This document shows positions 38,746 through 47,693 of a stretch of 48,577 nt of DNA, in pieces; within the stretch, counting starts at the first letter, position 1; the number at the start of each line of letters is the position of its first letter. Origin of the DNA: Dehalococcoidia bacterium UBA5748. Lineage in GTDB: Bacteria; Chloroflexota; Dehalococcoidia; Dehalococcoidales; UBA5627. The notes under the pieces were generated by a model. The model was not told the DNA's origin. It did no database searches and saw only the letters and a list, made by a program, of their open reading frames with translations. The DNA is taken from NCBI GenBank assembly GCA_002419135.1, contig DIFM01000047.1, positions 1 through 48,577 on the forward strand. The letters are read 5' to 3'. The translations under genes and the position numbers were made by a program.

Positions 38746-39210
38746 ATGGCAGAAGTGTTTCACCCTGATTTATCATTGTCTGACTGCAGGGTAGATATAT
38801 ATAAAGATGTGATTGACTATGCAGTATGGGGGGCGCATATGAAAATACTGATTATTGAAGCAGACGGGAATACAGTTGATTTTATAAAAAATGTATTCGA
38901 TGTCGGTTGGCCTGAAGCGGAATTCGTATTTGCACACAGTGGGAAAAATGGTATAGGTTTGGTAGAAAACGAAAAACCGGATGTAGTACTGTTGGATCTG
39001 GGTTTACCGGATATGAGCGGGTTTGAGGTTTTAAAGCAAATTCGGCATAACACCGAAATGACAATAGTATTAATGACAGTCAGAGATGATGAATCGGATA
39101 TCGTTCATGGCTTAACCCTCGGCGCCGATGAATATATTATTAAGCCGTTCAGGCAGCTGGAGCTTTTAGCCCGTATCAGGGCTTTAACAAGAAGGAAGTT
39201 GTCGGTATAA
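38746..39210 (+). CDS. response regulator receiver domain, cut short by in-frame TAA
   Basis: The receiver half of an OmpR-type response regulator. Counting from the in-frame ATG at 38839: Asp9, phospho-acceptor Asp53 (V-V-L-L-D-L-G-L-P-D), Thr80 and Lys102 (Y-I-I-K-P-F) are all in place, so it can still be phosphorylated. It ends at TAA 39208-39210 in the interdomain linker, just after R-I-R-A-L-T-R-R-K. The reading frame continues without shift into a winged helix, annotated next. Two starts compete. ATG 38746 has the best ribosome binding site (GGAAGGAGGT) and adds 31 residues of unknown role; ATG 38839 has GGGGGG and gives the normal receiver start. No histidine kinase gene is nearby. Confidence 0.8.
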   Translation: MAEVFHPDLSLSDCRVDIYKDVIDYAVWGAHMKILIIEADGNTVDFIKNVFDVGWPEAEFVFAHSGKNGIGLVENEKPDVVLLDLGLPDMSGFEVLKQIRHNTEMTIVLMTVRDDESDIVHGLTLGADEYIIKPFRQLELLARIRALTRRKLSV

Positions 39211-39519
39211 GAAGACTTATCGATTAGTTACGGTGCCTTAAAATTCGGAAAATCTATCCGTCAAATTATTTACAACGGCCGGGAAATAGATGTTACCCTC
39301 ACCGAGGGACGCATTCTTCATAAACTGATGGAAAGCAAGGGGAAAGTAGTTACGTCTGATGAAATCGCCAAATTGATATGGGGAGAGCGTTTCTATAGTT
39401 CCATTAATGTTAAATCTTATATGCACCGCATTCGCCAAAAGCTGGAAGACGACCCTGCCAAGCCCGCACTGATAATTAGCGAGCCCGGGGTAGGTTATTA
39501 TATAAAGCTACAGGATTGA
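39211..39519 (+). pseudogene. detached OmpR-type winged-helix domain of the same regulator
   Basis: It follows the TAA in the same frame and encodes a complete OmpR/PhoB DNA-binding domain: D-V-T-L-T-E-G-R-I-L-H-K-L-M, then V-V-T-S-D-E-I-A-K-L-I-W-G, the recognition helix region N-V-K-S-Y-M-H-R-I-R-Q-K-L-E and the wing G-V-G-Y-Y-I-K-L. No ATG, GTG or TTG lies before the domain; the first ATG (39328) is inside it. It could only be made by readthrough or reinitiation. The remainder shows no other damage, so the stop is either recent, or a real split, or a sequencing error. Confidence 0.75.
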
Positions 39520-39550
39520 TACAGCTTTAAGGTTGTTCTTTTAATAATTT

Positions 39551-39585
39551 GAAAGCCGAGTTAAAAACCCGGCTTTCTGTTTTTT
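39551..39585 (+). terminator. rho-independent terminator after the response regulator
   Basis: 8-bp stem GAAAGCCG (39551-39558) / CGGCTTTC (39570-39577) with an 11-base loop, followed by TGTTTTTTC. Confidence 0.85.
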
Positions 39586-39775
39586 CTATGCTTATAGGTA
39601 TGTAGGTAGTCAAAGAGTAGAAAATCAGAGTATCAATTAAAGACTGCCGGAACACTCTAACCTGTATTATATTTTCTAATGGCATTGTAGTAGAATAATC
39701 GAAAAGCAGGAAATTACTCGATTTCCGGCAAATAATTACTAATGTATGGGAAATATATTGTATAATAATATATAC

Positions 39776-39791
39776 GACAATAGCTGTTGTC
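39776..39791 (+). promoter_or_regulatory. near-palindromic operator candidate before marR-like gene
   Basis: GACAATAGCTGTTGTC is a 16-bp palindrome with one mismatched pair. It lies between a TATAAT (39761-39766) and the ribosome binding site, a usual spot for MarR autorepression. Confidence 0.4.
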
Positions 39792-39812
39792 ACGTTTATC
39801 GAGGAGGGTGAA

Positions 39813-40286
39813 ATGAATAGCAAGTCACAAAAGTTCAGTTCTCATCAGCTGCTGGTTTTGTTGTTTCAGACCAGGGATTTAATGCTCAATTTGAAACGAA
39901 AAGAACTCAGAAAATTCGGGCTTACCTTCGAAGAGGCTACAATATTGCTTTATATTAAACGACTCAAAGATAAAACAACCCCCGTGGAGTTATCCCGCCA
40001 ACTGCTTCGTAAACACCATTCGGTTACCGGTTTGTTACTCAGGATGGAGAAAAAGGGACTTATTGTCAGAAACAAAGACCTCAGGAGAAAAAATATGATA
40101 CGCGTATCCATGACGGAGAAGGGCGAAGAACTATATAAGAAAGTTTATAAAGAGGACAGCCTGGAAAAAATGGTGGATTCGCTTACTGAGGAACAGAGGC
40201 AAAGCCTGTGGGAACATTTGAATATTCTGCGTGACAAATCACTGGAAGGTTTGAAAATGAAGGAAAAGCCTCCGCTTCCTGATTAA
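39813..40286 (+). CDS. MarR-family transcriptional regulator
   Basis: A 157-residue winged-helix protein of the MarR family. Residues 15-45 form the dimerisation helix; the recognition part is T-P-V-E-L-S-R-Q-L-L-R-K-H-H-S-V-T-G-L-L-L-R-M-E-K-K-G-L-I, and the wing is L-R-R-K-N-M-I-R-V-S-M-T-E-K-G-E-E. The C-terminal helix (about 115-145) completes the dimer arm. Strong GAGGAGGGTG ribosome binding site. No obvious target operon is adjacent: a tRNA gene follows and the split response regulator precedes. It probably represses itself through the palindrome upstream. Confidence 0.9.
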   Translation: MNSKSQKFSSHQLLVLLFQTRDLMLNLKRKELRKFGLTFEEATILLYIKRLKDKTTPVELSRQLLRKHHSVTGLLLRMEKKGLIVRNKDLRRKNMIRVSMTEKGEELYKKVYKEDSLEKMVDSLTEEQRQSLWEHLNILRDKSLEGLKMKEKPPLPD

Positions 40287-40363
40287 AAGTGGTAAATGTC
40301 GCTTTTTTAACAGACATCCCATTCTTTACAAAATTGCGTTGGATAACCTAAAATACGAGGTCG

Positions 40364-40439
40364 GGGCGATTAGCTCAGTGGTTAGAGCGCTTGCTTCACA
40401 CGCAAGAAGTCATTGGTTCAAATCCAATATCGCCCACCA
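40364..40439 (+). tRNA. tRNA-Val (anticodon CAC), CCA encoded
   Basis: The full cloverleaf can be drawn. Acceptor stem GGGCGAT / ATCGCCC, D-stem GCTC/GAGC, anticodon stem CTTGC/GCAAG with loop TTCACAC (anticodon CAC at 40397-40399, valine GTG), 5-base variable loop, T-stem ATTGG/CCAAT with loop TTCAAAT, discriminator A and genomic CCA (40437-40439). Confidence 0.97.
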
Positions 40440-40801
40440 TTCTGTACAAAAGGTGGGACTAAGATTTTCTCCTCAATTATACTCTTCTGTGTCAAACAAA
40501 GGAACGAATGTTACTAAATTATCAGAAAATTACAAAATAACAATTGGTTCCGGTTTCAACAAGGTAATTATCTTATCGTAACTGCCGGGTTATAAATATG
40601 ATGGCAACTACTACTCCCCCCGGTACTTAAATTATAGAAGGGTCTTATTTGTCGGACCGGCGACTTTCGGGCTTTCCGCTTACGTCAAAGGTAGAGGTAT
40701 TCGGGGGTTGGGCGTATGAAGCCATCGGAACTTAACGATGGTATAATAGAAAAAGCAAAAAAGCTGTAAAATAGATTAACCGTAGCAGTAATTTTGACGT
40801 T
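40440..40801 (+). other. 362-bp gap downstream of tRNA-Val
   Basis: No supported gene. Short frames exist (for example about 24 residues ending near 40718), but none has a good start or recognisable similarity. No repeat of the tRNA 3' end was found here that would mark an integrated element. Confidence 0.35.
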
Positions 40802-41332
40802 ATGTGTCATTGGAAAGTGATAAAATATCCCGAAATGATGAATGCTTATCTTGATATCGAGACTACCGGACTGTCGTGGGAATACGCGCAGATTACCGTT
40901 ATCGGTATCTACCTCGCCGATAATTTCAGCGACAGGTTGATTCAGCTGGTAGGGGAAGATGTTAACTATAACAATCTCGTATCGTCATTAAAGGGGATTG
41001 AAACTATTTATACCTACAACGGAAGCCGCTTTGATTTACCCTTTATTAACAATGCGCTGGGGATAGATTTGGCAAAGTGGCTCAACCATCATGACTTGAT
41101 GTACGATTGCTGGCGCTGCAATTTGAAGGGTGGTTTGAAATCCGTTGAGCAGCAATTGGGTATATCCCGTAAATTGCAGGGAATCGGCGGCCTTGATGCG
41201 GTCAGGCTGTGGTGGCAATACCGTAATTACGGCGATTTGAGCGCTTTGAAAACCCTTCTAAAATACAACGGTGAAGATGTTATAAATCTGCAGGTATTAA
41301 GATACAGGCTGCAGTTGTTTAGAGCCGGATAA
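40802..41332 (+). CDS. YprB-like RNase H-fold 3'-5' exonuclease
   Basis: A 176-residue RNase H-like nuclease of the YprB/PF13482 type. Exonuclease motifs: Y-L-D-I-E-T-T-G-L (DxE), Y-N-G-S-R-F-D-L-P-F (the FD of motif II), H-D-L-M-Y-D-C-W-R, and L-K-Y-N-G-E-D-V-I-N-L (motif III). The start is uncertain: no good ribosome binding site at 40802; ATG at 40835 or 40838 (MNAYLDIETTGL) would place the first motif directly at the N-terminus, as usual. It lies 36 bases before the DUF2779 nuclease gene, also with an RNase H-like domain, and the two are likely cotranscribed. Confidence 0.8.
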   Translation: MCHWKVIKYPEMMNAYLDIETTGLSWEYAQITVIGIYLADNFSDRLIQLVGEDVNYNNLVSSLKGIETIYTYNGSRFDLPFINNALGIDLAKWLNHHDLMYDCWRCNLKGGLKSVEQQLGISRKLQGIGGLDAVRLWWQYRNYGDLSALKTLLKYNGEDVINLQVLRYRLQLFRAG

Positions 41333-41368
41333 CCATTATATAAAAGAGATTTGTGAAAAGAGGATAAG

Positions 41369-42841
41369 ATGTCATCGAAATTGCTGTCAAAAAGTAAATA
41401 TCTGAACGGATTACAGTGTCCGAAGTTATTGTGGATATCCTTTAATCGACCGGATTTAATTCCGCAGCCGGACGCGGTAACGCAGAATAGATTCGACCAG
41501 GGAAATCTGGTGGGTAATCTGGCAAAGCAATTATTCCCGCAAGGCGTTGATATCCCCACGGATGATTTTATGGAAAACATACGTATGACAAAGGAATTAC
41601 TCAAACAGAGAAAACCGTTGTTTGAAGCGGCAGTAATGGTGGGGCAACGCTATTCCAGGGCAGATATCCTGTCACCGGTTAACGAAGAAGAATGGGATAT
41701 AATCGAGGTTAAAAGTTCTACGGAAGTTAAGGATATCAATCTCCACGACGTCTCTTTTCAGAAGCTGTGCTGGGAAGACAGCGGCGTTAGAATCCGAAAA
41801 TGCTTTCTGGCTTACATCAACAATAAATATATAAAAGACGGCGATATAAATCCGCACGAATTGTTCATTCTGGAGGATATCAGCGCACGCGTTGAGGAAG
41901 TCGGCAATGACATATTGAATAGAATCGATGAGATGTTTGAAATCGTAATTATGGCGGACTGCCCCGAAACGCCGATCGGCCCGCAATGCGATGAACCGTA
42001 TGAGTGCGCTTTGAACGGCTTTTGCCGTGCTAATCTGCCGGAACATAATGTTTTCACGCTATACTACGGAGGCAAAAAAGCCTGTGAATTATACAACCTG
42101 GGCATTACGGAAATTGCCGAAATACCACCGATTTTTCAACTCAATGAAAAACAGCAGATTCAGCGTTCATGCATTGTTAATAACAACACCCATCTGGACA
42201 GGGAGCGTATTCAGCTCTTCCTTGGCCAGTTGCAGTATCCTTTGTACTTTCTCGACTTCGAGACTTTCAATACGGTAATACCCTTATTCGACGGTACGCA
42301 TCCTTACCAGAACATACCCTTCCAGTTTTCTTTGCATATAAAGGAAACCCCGGAAAGCGGCCTGCGGCATATTTCATTTCTGGCGAAGGGTAAGAACGAC
42401 CCGAGGCCGGATTTACTTGACTCTTTAAGCAGAAATATCGGCGATAGCGGCAGTATTGTTGCATACAACAAGCAATTTGAAGAAAAAGTGCTTAAAGACT
42501 TAAGCATTGCCTTTCCGGAATATGCCGACCGGATTAACTCCATGCTGCCCAGATTTATAGATTTACTGGTGCCATTCCGCGCTTTTGCCTATTATAATCC
42601 TTCACAAAAAGGAAGCGCATCGCTGAAAAAGGTATTGCCGGCGGTTACCGGTATGGATTATATGGGATTGGAAATCGGCAAAGGGGATGATGCCAGCCTG
42701 GCATATCTCGATATGACTTACGGGGATTTAAGCGATGAAGAATGCCTTACTATAAGGGAGCAATTACTGGCTTACTGCGGGCTGGATACCGAGGGAATGG
42801 TAAGGATTATAGAAAAATTGGAAGAGATAACGAATAAATAG
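41369..42841 (+). CDS. DUF2779 fusion nuclease: Cas4-like N-terminus and DEDD exonuclease C-terminus
   Basis: A 490-residue two-domain nuclease. The N-terminal part resembles Cas4/AddB-type PD-(D/E)xK enzymes. Cys17 (G-L-Q-C-P-K-L-L-W) pairs with C207-x5-C213-x5-C219 to make a four-cysteine [4Fe-4S] site, and the catalytic core is R-A-D99-I-L followed by I-I-E113-V-K115. The C-terminal half (from about residue 285) is an RNase H-like exonuclease: F-L-D-F-E-T-F-N, A-Y-N-K-Q-F-E and L-A-Y-C-G-L-D-T-E-G. DUF2779 proteins are common but uncharacterised. Ribosome binding site AGAGGAT. No cas genes or repeats are in the window. A role in DNA repair or defence is inference. Confidence 0.82.
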   Translation: MSSKLLSKSKYLNGLQCPKLLWISFNRPDLIPQPDAVTQNRFDQGNLVGNLAKQLFPQGVDIPTDDFMENIRMTKELLKQRKPLFEAAVMVGQRYSRADILSPVNEEEWDIIEVKSSTEVKDINLHDVSFQKLCWEDSGVRIRKCFLAYINNKYIKDGDINPHELFILEDISARVEEVGNDILNRIDEMFEIVIMADCPETPIGPQCDEPYECALNGFCRANLPEHNVFTLYYGGKKACELYNLGITEIAEIPPIFQLNEKQQIQRSCIVNNNTHLDRERIQLFLGQLQYPLYFLDFETFNTVIPLFDGTHPYQNIPFQFSLHIKETPESGLRHISFLAKGKNDPRPDLLDSLSRNIGDSGSIVAYNKQFEEKVLKDLSIAFPEYADRINSMLPRFIDLLVPFRAFAYYNPSQKGSASLKKVLPAVTGMDYMGLEIGKGDDASLAYLDMTYGDLSDEECLTIREQLLAYCGLDTEGMVRIIEKLEEITNK

Positions 42842-43044
42842 GGCTAGCTGCCTCTCGGTTTTGGTGATTAAGTTAGAAATAGACTTTAAGTCGATGATGA
42901 CTTAGCAATTTTATGCACTTTTTACTACTGTATATTTGTATATGTAGAAGAGCTAATAAAACTTGTTGATATTATTTTTAAGATGTAAAATAGGGTTTAA
43001 TTTACATTGAATACACTGTAATGACATTTTAGGAGGATGATATT

Positions 43045-44655
43045 ATGGCAAGCCTGAATTTCAAAGGTAAGTCTATCATCCAGAACTACCACCTTGCTGT
43101 TAAATACCATGAGTTAATCCCCGATAAAGAAAAAAGCCTCACTGACAAAGTAAGTTTAAACGATAACCTGATAATCCACGGCGACAATTTAAAAGCTCTA
43201 AAAGCCTTGCTGCCTACCTATGCGGGTAAGATTAAATGTATTTACATAGACCCGCCATATAACACAGGCAACCAGACTTGGGTTTACAATGACAATGTTA
43301 ATTCCCCGATGATGCAGGAATGGCTAGGCAAGACTGTTGATAGAGATGATTTAACACACCATGACAAATGGCTGTGTATGATGATGCCTAGATTAAAGTT
43401 GTTAAGAGAATTGCTTAGTGACGACGGGGTAATAGCAATTAGTATTGACGATACAGAACTTGCGAAATTGAACTGTATAATGGATGAGATTTTTGGGGAA
43501 GAAAATAAAGAGGAGATAATATGCTGGCGAAGGCGACATAACCAACCGAATGATAAAAGTAAAGCTATATCAAAAGTTGCAGAGTTTATCGTCGTTTATG
43601 CAAAGAATCTGGAAATTTTAAAAATTAAAAAAGGATTTCACGGTTTACCCCTTACTGGTGATTTTTCAAATCCAGATAATGACCAAAAAGGAGATTGGGC
43701 TTCAAAACCATGGAAGGCTGGAAGCAACCAAACCGGTTGTAGATACGTGATTACAACGCCTTCAGGAAAACAGCTTGATGAAGAGTGGTTAGGCGAAGAA
43801 CAAACTTATTTAACTTATTTGGAAGAAGGTAGGATGTATTTCCCGAGAAAAGGAGATGGTTTCCCTAGAAAAAAATATTATAAATTCGAACGTGAAGAAG
43901 AAGGGCAGTGTGCAAATAACTTTTGGGGGCATGAAGAATTTGGTTCAAATCAAGAGGCTTCTGAAGAAATAAAGAAACTAGACATTGAATTTGATAATCC
44001 AAAGCCTGTAAGGCTAATTAAAGCTATAATACAAATATTTTCACACGAAGATTCTTTTATCCTTGATTCTTTTGCTGGTTCTGGTACTACTTCTCATGCA
44101 ATACTTGATTTAAATAAAGAAGACGGGGGCAATCGTAAATTCATACTCGTTGAATGTGAGGATTATGCTGATAGCATTACAGCAGAAAGAGTACGGCGCG
44201 TAATTAAAGGCGTGCCAGAAGCGAAAGATGAAAAGCTAAAGAATGGTCTTAGCGGCACATTCAGTTATTTCGAGCTTGGCGACGCTATTGAAGTGGAGAG
44301 TATTCTGGAAGGCGATAAATTACCAAGCTATATGAATCTGGCGCGCTACATTTTTTACACCGCAACGGGAGACGAATTTATCCCTGAAAAAGTGGATGAG
44401 GACAAGCATTTTATCGGCGAATCAAAAGAATACGAAGTATACTTATTCTATAAACCTGATATAGCTTATCTTAAAGCTACGGCATTAACACTCGATTCGG
44501 CTAAAGAATTGGGAGATTACAATGGGAAAAAGAAGCTGGTGTTTGCCCCTACTAAATATCTTGACCTCGCTGATGGTGAATTATTAGCCAAGCATGGAAT
44601 AAAAGGGCTGGAATACTGCCAATTGCCTTTCGAGATTTACAGGTTAAAAGAGTGA
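43045..44655 (+). CDS. mod: Type III restriction-modification system methyltransferase Mod
   Basis: The modification and target-recognition subunit, 536 residues. An N6-adenine methyltransferase of the beta class: catalytic D69-P-P-Y is before the AdoMet motif D-S-F-A-G-S-G-T-T (341-349). Between them, about residues 160-300, lies the target recognition domain. Here the DNA turns visibly more AT-rich and its codon use changes, as expected of a domain swapped between strains. The C-terminal part (about 390-536) binds Res. Ribosome binding site AGGAGGATGAT, and a TAAAAT -10 near 42985. Res starts one base after the stop. Confidence 0.93.
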   Translation: MASLNFKGKSIIQNYHLAVKYHELIPDKEKSLTDKVSLNDNLIIHGDNLKALKALLPTYAGKIKCIYIDPPYNTGNQTWVYNDNVNSPMMQEWLGKTVDRDDLTHHDKWLCMMMPRLKLLRELLSDDGVIAISIDDTELAKLNCIMDEIFGEENKEEIICWRRRHNQPNDKSKAISKVAEFIVVYAKNLEILKIKKGFHGLPLTGDFSNPDNDQKGDWASKPWKAGSNQTGCRYVITTPSGKQLDEEWLGEEQTYLTYLEEGRMYFPRKGDGFPRKKYYKFEREEEGQCANNFWGHEEFGSNQEASEEIKKLDIEFDNPKPVRLIKAIIQIFSHEDSFILDSFAGSGTTSHAILDLNKEDGGNRKFILVECEDYADSITAERVRRVIKGVPEAKDEKLKNGLSGTFSYFELGDAIEVESILEGDKLPSYMNLARYIFYTATGDEFIPEKVDEDKHFIGESKEYEVYLFYKPDIAYLKATALTLDSAKELGDYNGKKKLVFAPTKYLDLADGELLAKHGIKGLEYCQLPFEIYRLKE

Positions 44656-44656
44656 T

Positions 44657-47191
44657 ATGGAACTAAAAAAATACCAGAGAGATACGCTTGCAATAATTGA
44701 AAGGTATTTGCGTGAGCTTGTTGCTGAAAAGGAAAACGGCGAGAAGATTAAAAAAGCCTTACCGCCGGAACTATTGGCTTCTTTACCTAAAACCGATTAT
44801 ACGGAAACAGCTTGGGATAAAGTTACCAACGGAAGGACATATTATCCTAAAAAGAACGGTTTGGGCGGAAATATTGCGGATTTTTATATCAAATTACCGA
44901 CAGGCGGCGGAAAAACACTGCTTGCCTGTCACACAATTGACCTGATAAACCGTACTTACCTTAAAAAACAAACCGGAGTAGTTTTATGGATAGTACCAAC
45001 ACAGACTATCTATGCTCAAACGTTAAAAGCAATCAGCGACAGGGCACACCCCTACCGCCAGGTACTTGATATTGCCAGTGCCGGACGCACTATAATTTGC
45101 GAAAAAACCGACCGTTTTTCACGTGAAGACGTCGAACAAAACCTTGTGGTAATGTTGCTAATGTTACCATCCGCCAACAGGCTGAATAAAGACGTTCTGC
45201 GAATGTTTAAGGATAACGGCGGTTTTATGGATTTCTTTCCTTTAGAAGATGACATTAAAGGAAATGAGGAATTAATTAACACTTTCCCAAATCTGGATTA
45301 TTTCGGGCAGCAAGACGGCTTTTTTGGTAAAGTCGCTAAAACCTCACTGGGTAACACGCTGAAAATCTTAAAACCCATTATCATCATTGACGAGGGTCAT
45401 AAAGCCTATAGCGGAGGAGCACAAAGAACCATACTGGATTTTAACCCGTCTATTATTGTCGAATTATCGGCAACACCCCCCGAAAATAGCAATAAGCTGG
45501 TAGAAATATTAGGCAGAGAACTTGAAGCGGAAGGCATGATTAAATTAGACCTTCACGTTAATAACAAATTTACTTTTGAATGGCAAGGTGTATTAAAAGA
45601 ATCCCTTAAAAAACGGCAGGAACTTGAGGATAAAGCAAAAGAATATGAAGCAAATACCGGCATTCATATAAGACCTATCTGCTTGATACAGGTTGAGCGC
45701 ACAGGGGCAGAACAAAGAGGAGCAGGCTATATTCACTCCGAAGAAGTAAGGGAATACTTAATAAAATATTGCGGAGCTAAACCGGAGGAAGTAGCCGTAA
45801 AGAGCAGTGAAATAAACGATATTGAAGATATGGATTTATTGGCGCAGGATTGCCAAATCCGCTTTATTATAACCAAACAGGCACTTCAAGAAGGCTGGGA
45901 TTGCCCGTTTGCCTATATTCTAACCGTGCTTACGAACCCAAGCTCACAATTGAGCATGACACAACTCGTCGGGCGTGTTTTACGCCAACCTTATGCTACG
46001 AAAACCAAAATCAAGGAACTGGATGAGAGCTATGTGTTCTGTAATAAACCGAATGCATCCGTATTGCTGGAAAATATAAGAAAAGGCTTTCAAGATGACG
46101 GTATGGGTGATATTGCAGGAAGAATTGCAATCGACCACGACGATACCGGATTACAGGCAACATCATTAAAAACAATTGGATATCGTTCACAATTTAAACC
46201 TTTCGAAGGTAAAATATATCTCCCTAAATTCGTTATTCAAGAAAAAGCCTATTGGCGTGATGTTAATTACGAAATGGATATTTTGAGCGGCATAGATTGG
46301 GCTGCAATGAATATTGACAAAATAGGGGATTTGGCGCTTGAGGAAAGAAAACCTGAAGATAATGAAATAACTATCGGGCTTTCCGCTGATAAAGATAAAC
46401 TGATAGAGCAGAAAGACAATGTTTTAAAAGCCACAGGCTGGCATATGGATAAAACATTTATGACCAGGCAGCTTCTCGATATAGTACCTAATCCATGGGT
46501 TGCTCACGAGTTGTCTGAAAAAGCGATAGGGTTATTAAAACAGAAATACTCCGATGAATTAATCAGTGTTAACCTGTCATTCATTATAGAACAGCTTCGG
46601 CAATATATCACAATTGAACGCGACAGATTGGGTGAGTTGGTATTTCGCAATATGGTACAAAACAAGAGACTCTGGTTTTTCCTGAAGGTGGATAAAGGTG
46701 GTTATGCCTTACCGCATCATTTACCGATAAGGAGCGATTCAAAACAATTAAATAAATATAACGGTGCGCCAATCCAAAAAAGTCTGTTTGAAATAGTACC
46801 GGAAGAAAGCATCAACGAATTGGAAAAGTCTGTAGCACTTTGCTTGGATGAACACGCTCAACTTCTCTGGTGGTATCGTAATATGTCCAGACATGACTAT
46901 TTTATTCAAGGCTGGCGTAAGAATAAAATATATCCGGATTTTATTTTTACGGATAAGTCAGAGAAAAATGAAAATGATTACGATACTATATACGTTGTTG
47001 AAACCAAGGGTGAGCAACTGGCAGGTAACCTTGATACCGAATATAAGGAAAACGTATTTAATTATTGTAACCAATTAGGCGTACAAAAAGAATGGCGCGA
47101 ACTTAACGCTGAATTCGGCGATAAAAAATTCGAGTTCCATGTTGTTTATGGCGACGAATGGCGAAATAGAATCCTCCAGATGTTAAACTAA
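44657..47191 (+). CDS. res: Type III restriction-modification system endonuclease Res
   Basis: The ATP-dependent cleavage subunit, 844 residues. SF2 helicase motifs: Walker A P-T-G-G-G-K-T (81-87), D-E-G-H (I-I-I-D-E-G-H-K), S-A-T-P-P, and motif VI Q-L-V-G-R-V-L-R-Q-P. The C-terminal endonuclease core is Y-P-D761-F-I-F followed by V-V-E782-T-K784. All catalytic parts are intact, so with Mod it should form a working Type III system that cuts DNA with two head-to-head unmethylated sites. It starts one base after mod and is the last gene of the block. Convergent with the LigD-like gene. Confidence 0.94.
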   Translation: MELKKYQRDTLAIIERYLRELVAEKENGEKIKKALPPELLASLPKTDYTETAWDKVTNGRTYYPKKNGLGGNIADFYIKLPTGGGKTLLACHTIDLINRTYLKKQTGVVLWIVPTQTIYAQTLKAISDRAHPYRQVLDIASAGRTIICEKTDRFSREDVEQNLVVMLLMLPSANRLNKDVLRMFKDNGGFMDFFPLEDDIKGNEELINTFPNLDYFGQQDGFFGKVAKTSLGNTLKILKPIIIIDEGHKAYSGGAQRTILDFNPSIIVELSATPPENSNKLVEILGRELEAEGMIKLDLHVNNKFTFEWQGVLKESLKKRQELEDKAKEYEANTGIHIRPICLIQVERTGAEQRGAGYIHSEEVREYLIKYCGAKPEEVAVKSSEINDIEDMDLLAQDCQIRFIITKQALQEGWDCPFAYILTVLTNPSSQLSMTQLVGRVLRQPYATKTKIKELDESYVFCNKPNASVLLENIRKGFQDDGMGDIAGRIAIDHDDTGLQATSLKTIGYRSQFKPFEGKIYLPKFVIQEKAYWRDVNYEMDILSGIDWAAMNIDKIGDLALEERKPEDNEITIGLSADKDKLIEQKDNVLKATGWHMDKTFMTRQLLDIVPNPWVAHELSEKAIGLLKQKYSDELISVNLSFIIEQLRQYITIERDRLGELVFRNMVQNKRLWFFLKVDKGGYALPHHLPIRSDSKQLNKYNGAPIQKSLFEIVPEESINELEKSVALCLDEHAQLLWWYRNMSRHDYFIQGWRKNKIYPDFIFTDKSEKNENDYDTIYVVETKGEQLAGNLDTEYKENVFNYCNQLGVQKEWRELNAEFGDKKFEFHVVYGDEWRNRILQMLN

Positions 47192-47219
47192 TTTACGTAT
47201 AATATCTATTATTCCCCCC

Positions 47220-47690
47220 TCACTCCCTCATCTTAATCATCAGCCAGTTTTTCCCCGGTCCCGTGCGCGTCAGGGCGTAACCGCCCTTCAACTTGTCGCC
47301 GTTTAAGCTGAAAGTGATATGCCCTTTCTCCAATCCCTCGGACATCGGGATATCTTTCATATTCCGGTAAGTGCCCTTATCCCATATTTCCACATCCCCG
47401 GCTCCGTACTGCCCTTGCGGTATAACCCCCTCGAAATCGGCATAGGATAAAGGGTGGTCTTCGGTACGCACTGCCAGCCGCTTAACGCTTGGGTCGGTGG
47501 AGGGTTCCTTGGGTACCGCCCACGACGCCAGTACGCCATCTACTTCAAGGCGGAAATCATAGTGCAGGTGGGAAGCATTGTGCTTCTGGACGACAAAGCG
47601 CGGCTGTTCTCCCGATTGCACTTTTTCGCCGGATGGTTCGTTGGTTTGTGTAAAATCCCGCTTGTTTTTATAGGATTCCAGTTTATCCAT
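47220..47690 (-). CDS. stand-alone LigD-type DNA 3'-phosphoesterase
   Basis: A 156-residue protein equal to the phosphoesterase (PE) module of bacterial non-homologous end-joining ligase LigD. V-V-Q-K-H37-x-A-x-x-L-H43-Y-D45-F-R47-L-E and E-D-H79-P carry the metal and phosphate residues with the same spacing as in the studied Pseudomonas LigD PE (His, His, Asp, Arg, His). The family motif F-E-G-V-I-P-Q-G-Q-Y-G-A-G follows. The PE module trims 3' ends of DNA, removing phosphates and ribonucleotides. No ligase, primase or Ku gene is in the window. GGAGG ribosome binding site; the ATG lies three bases after the SDR stop. Confidence 0.92.
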   Translation of the reverse strand: MDKLESYKNKRDFTQTNEPSGEKVQSGEQPRFVVQKHNASHLHYDFRLEVDGVLASWAVPKEPSTDPSVKRLAVRTEDHPLSYADFEGVIPQGQYGAGDVEIWDKGTYRNMKDIPMSEGLEKGHITFSLNGDKLKGGYALTRTGPGKNWLMIKMRE

Positions 47691-47693
47691 AAC

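Noticed and set aside
40339..40581. An 80-residue reading frame
   Set aside because: It runs straight through the tRNA-Val gene in the same direction and has no family resemblance.
40802..42841. CRISPR-associated cas4 locus
   Set aside because: The Cas4-like domain is part of a DUF2779 fusion. No cas1, cas2, effector genes or repeat arrays are in the window.
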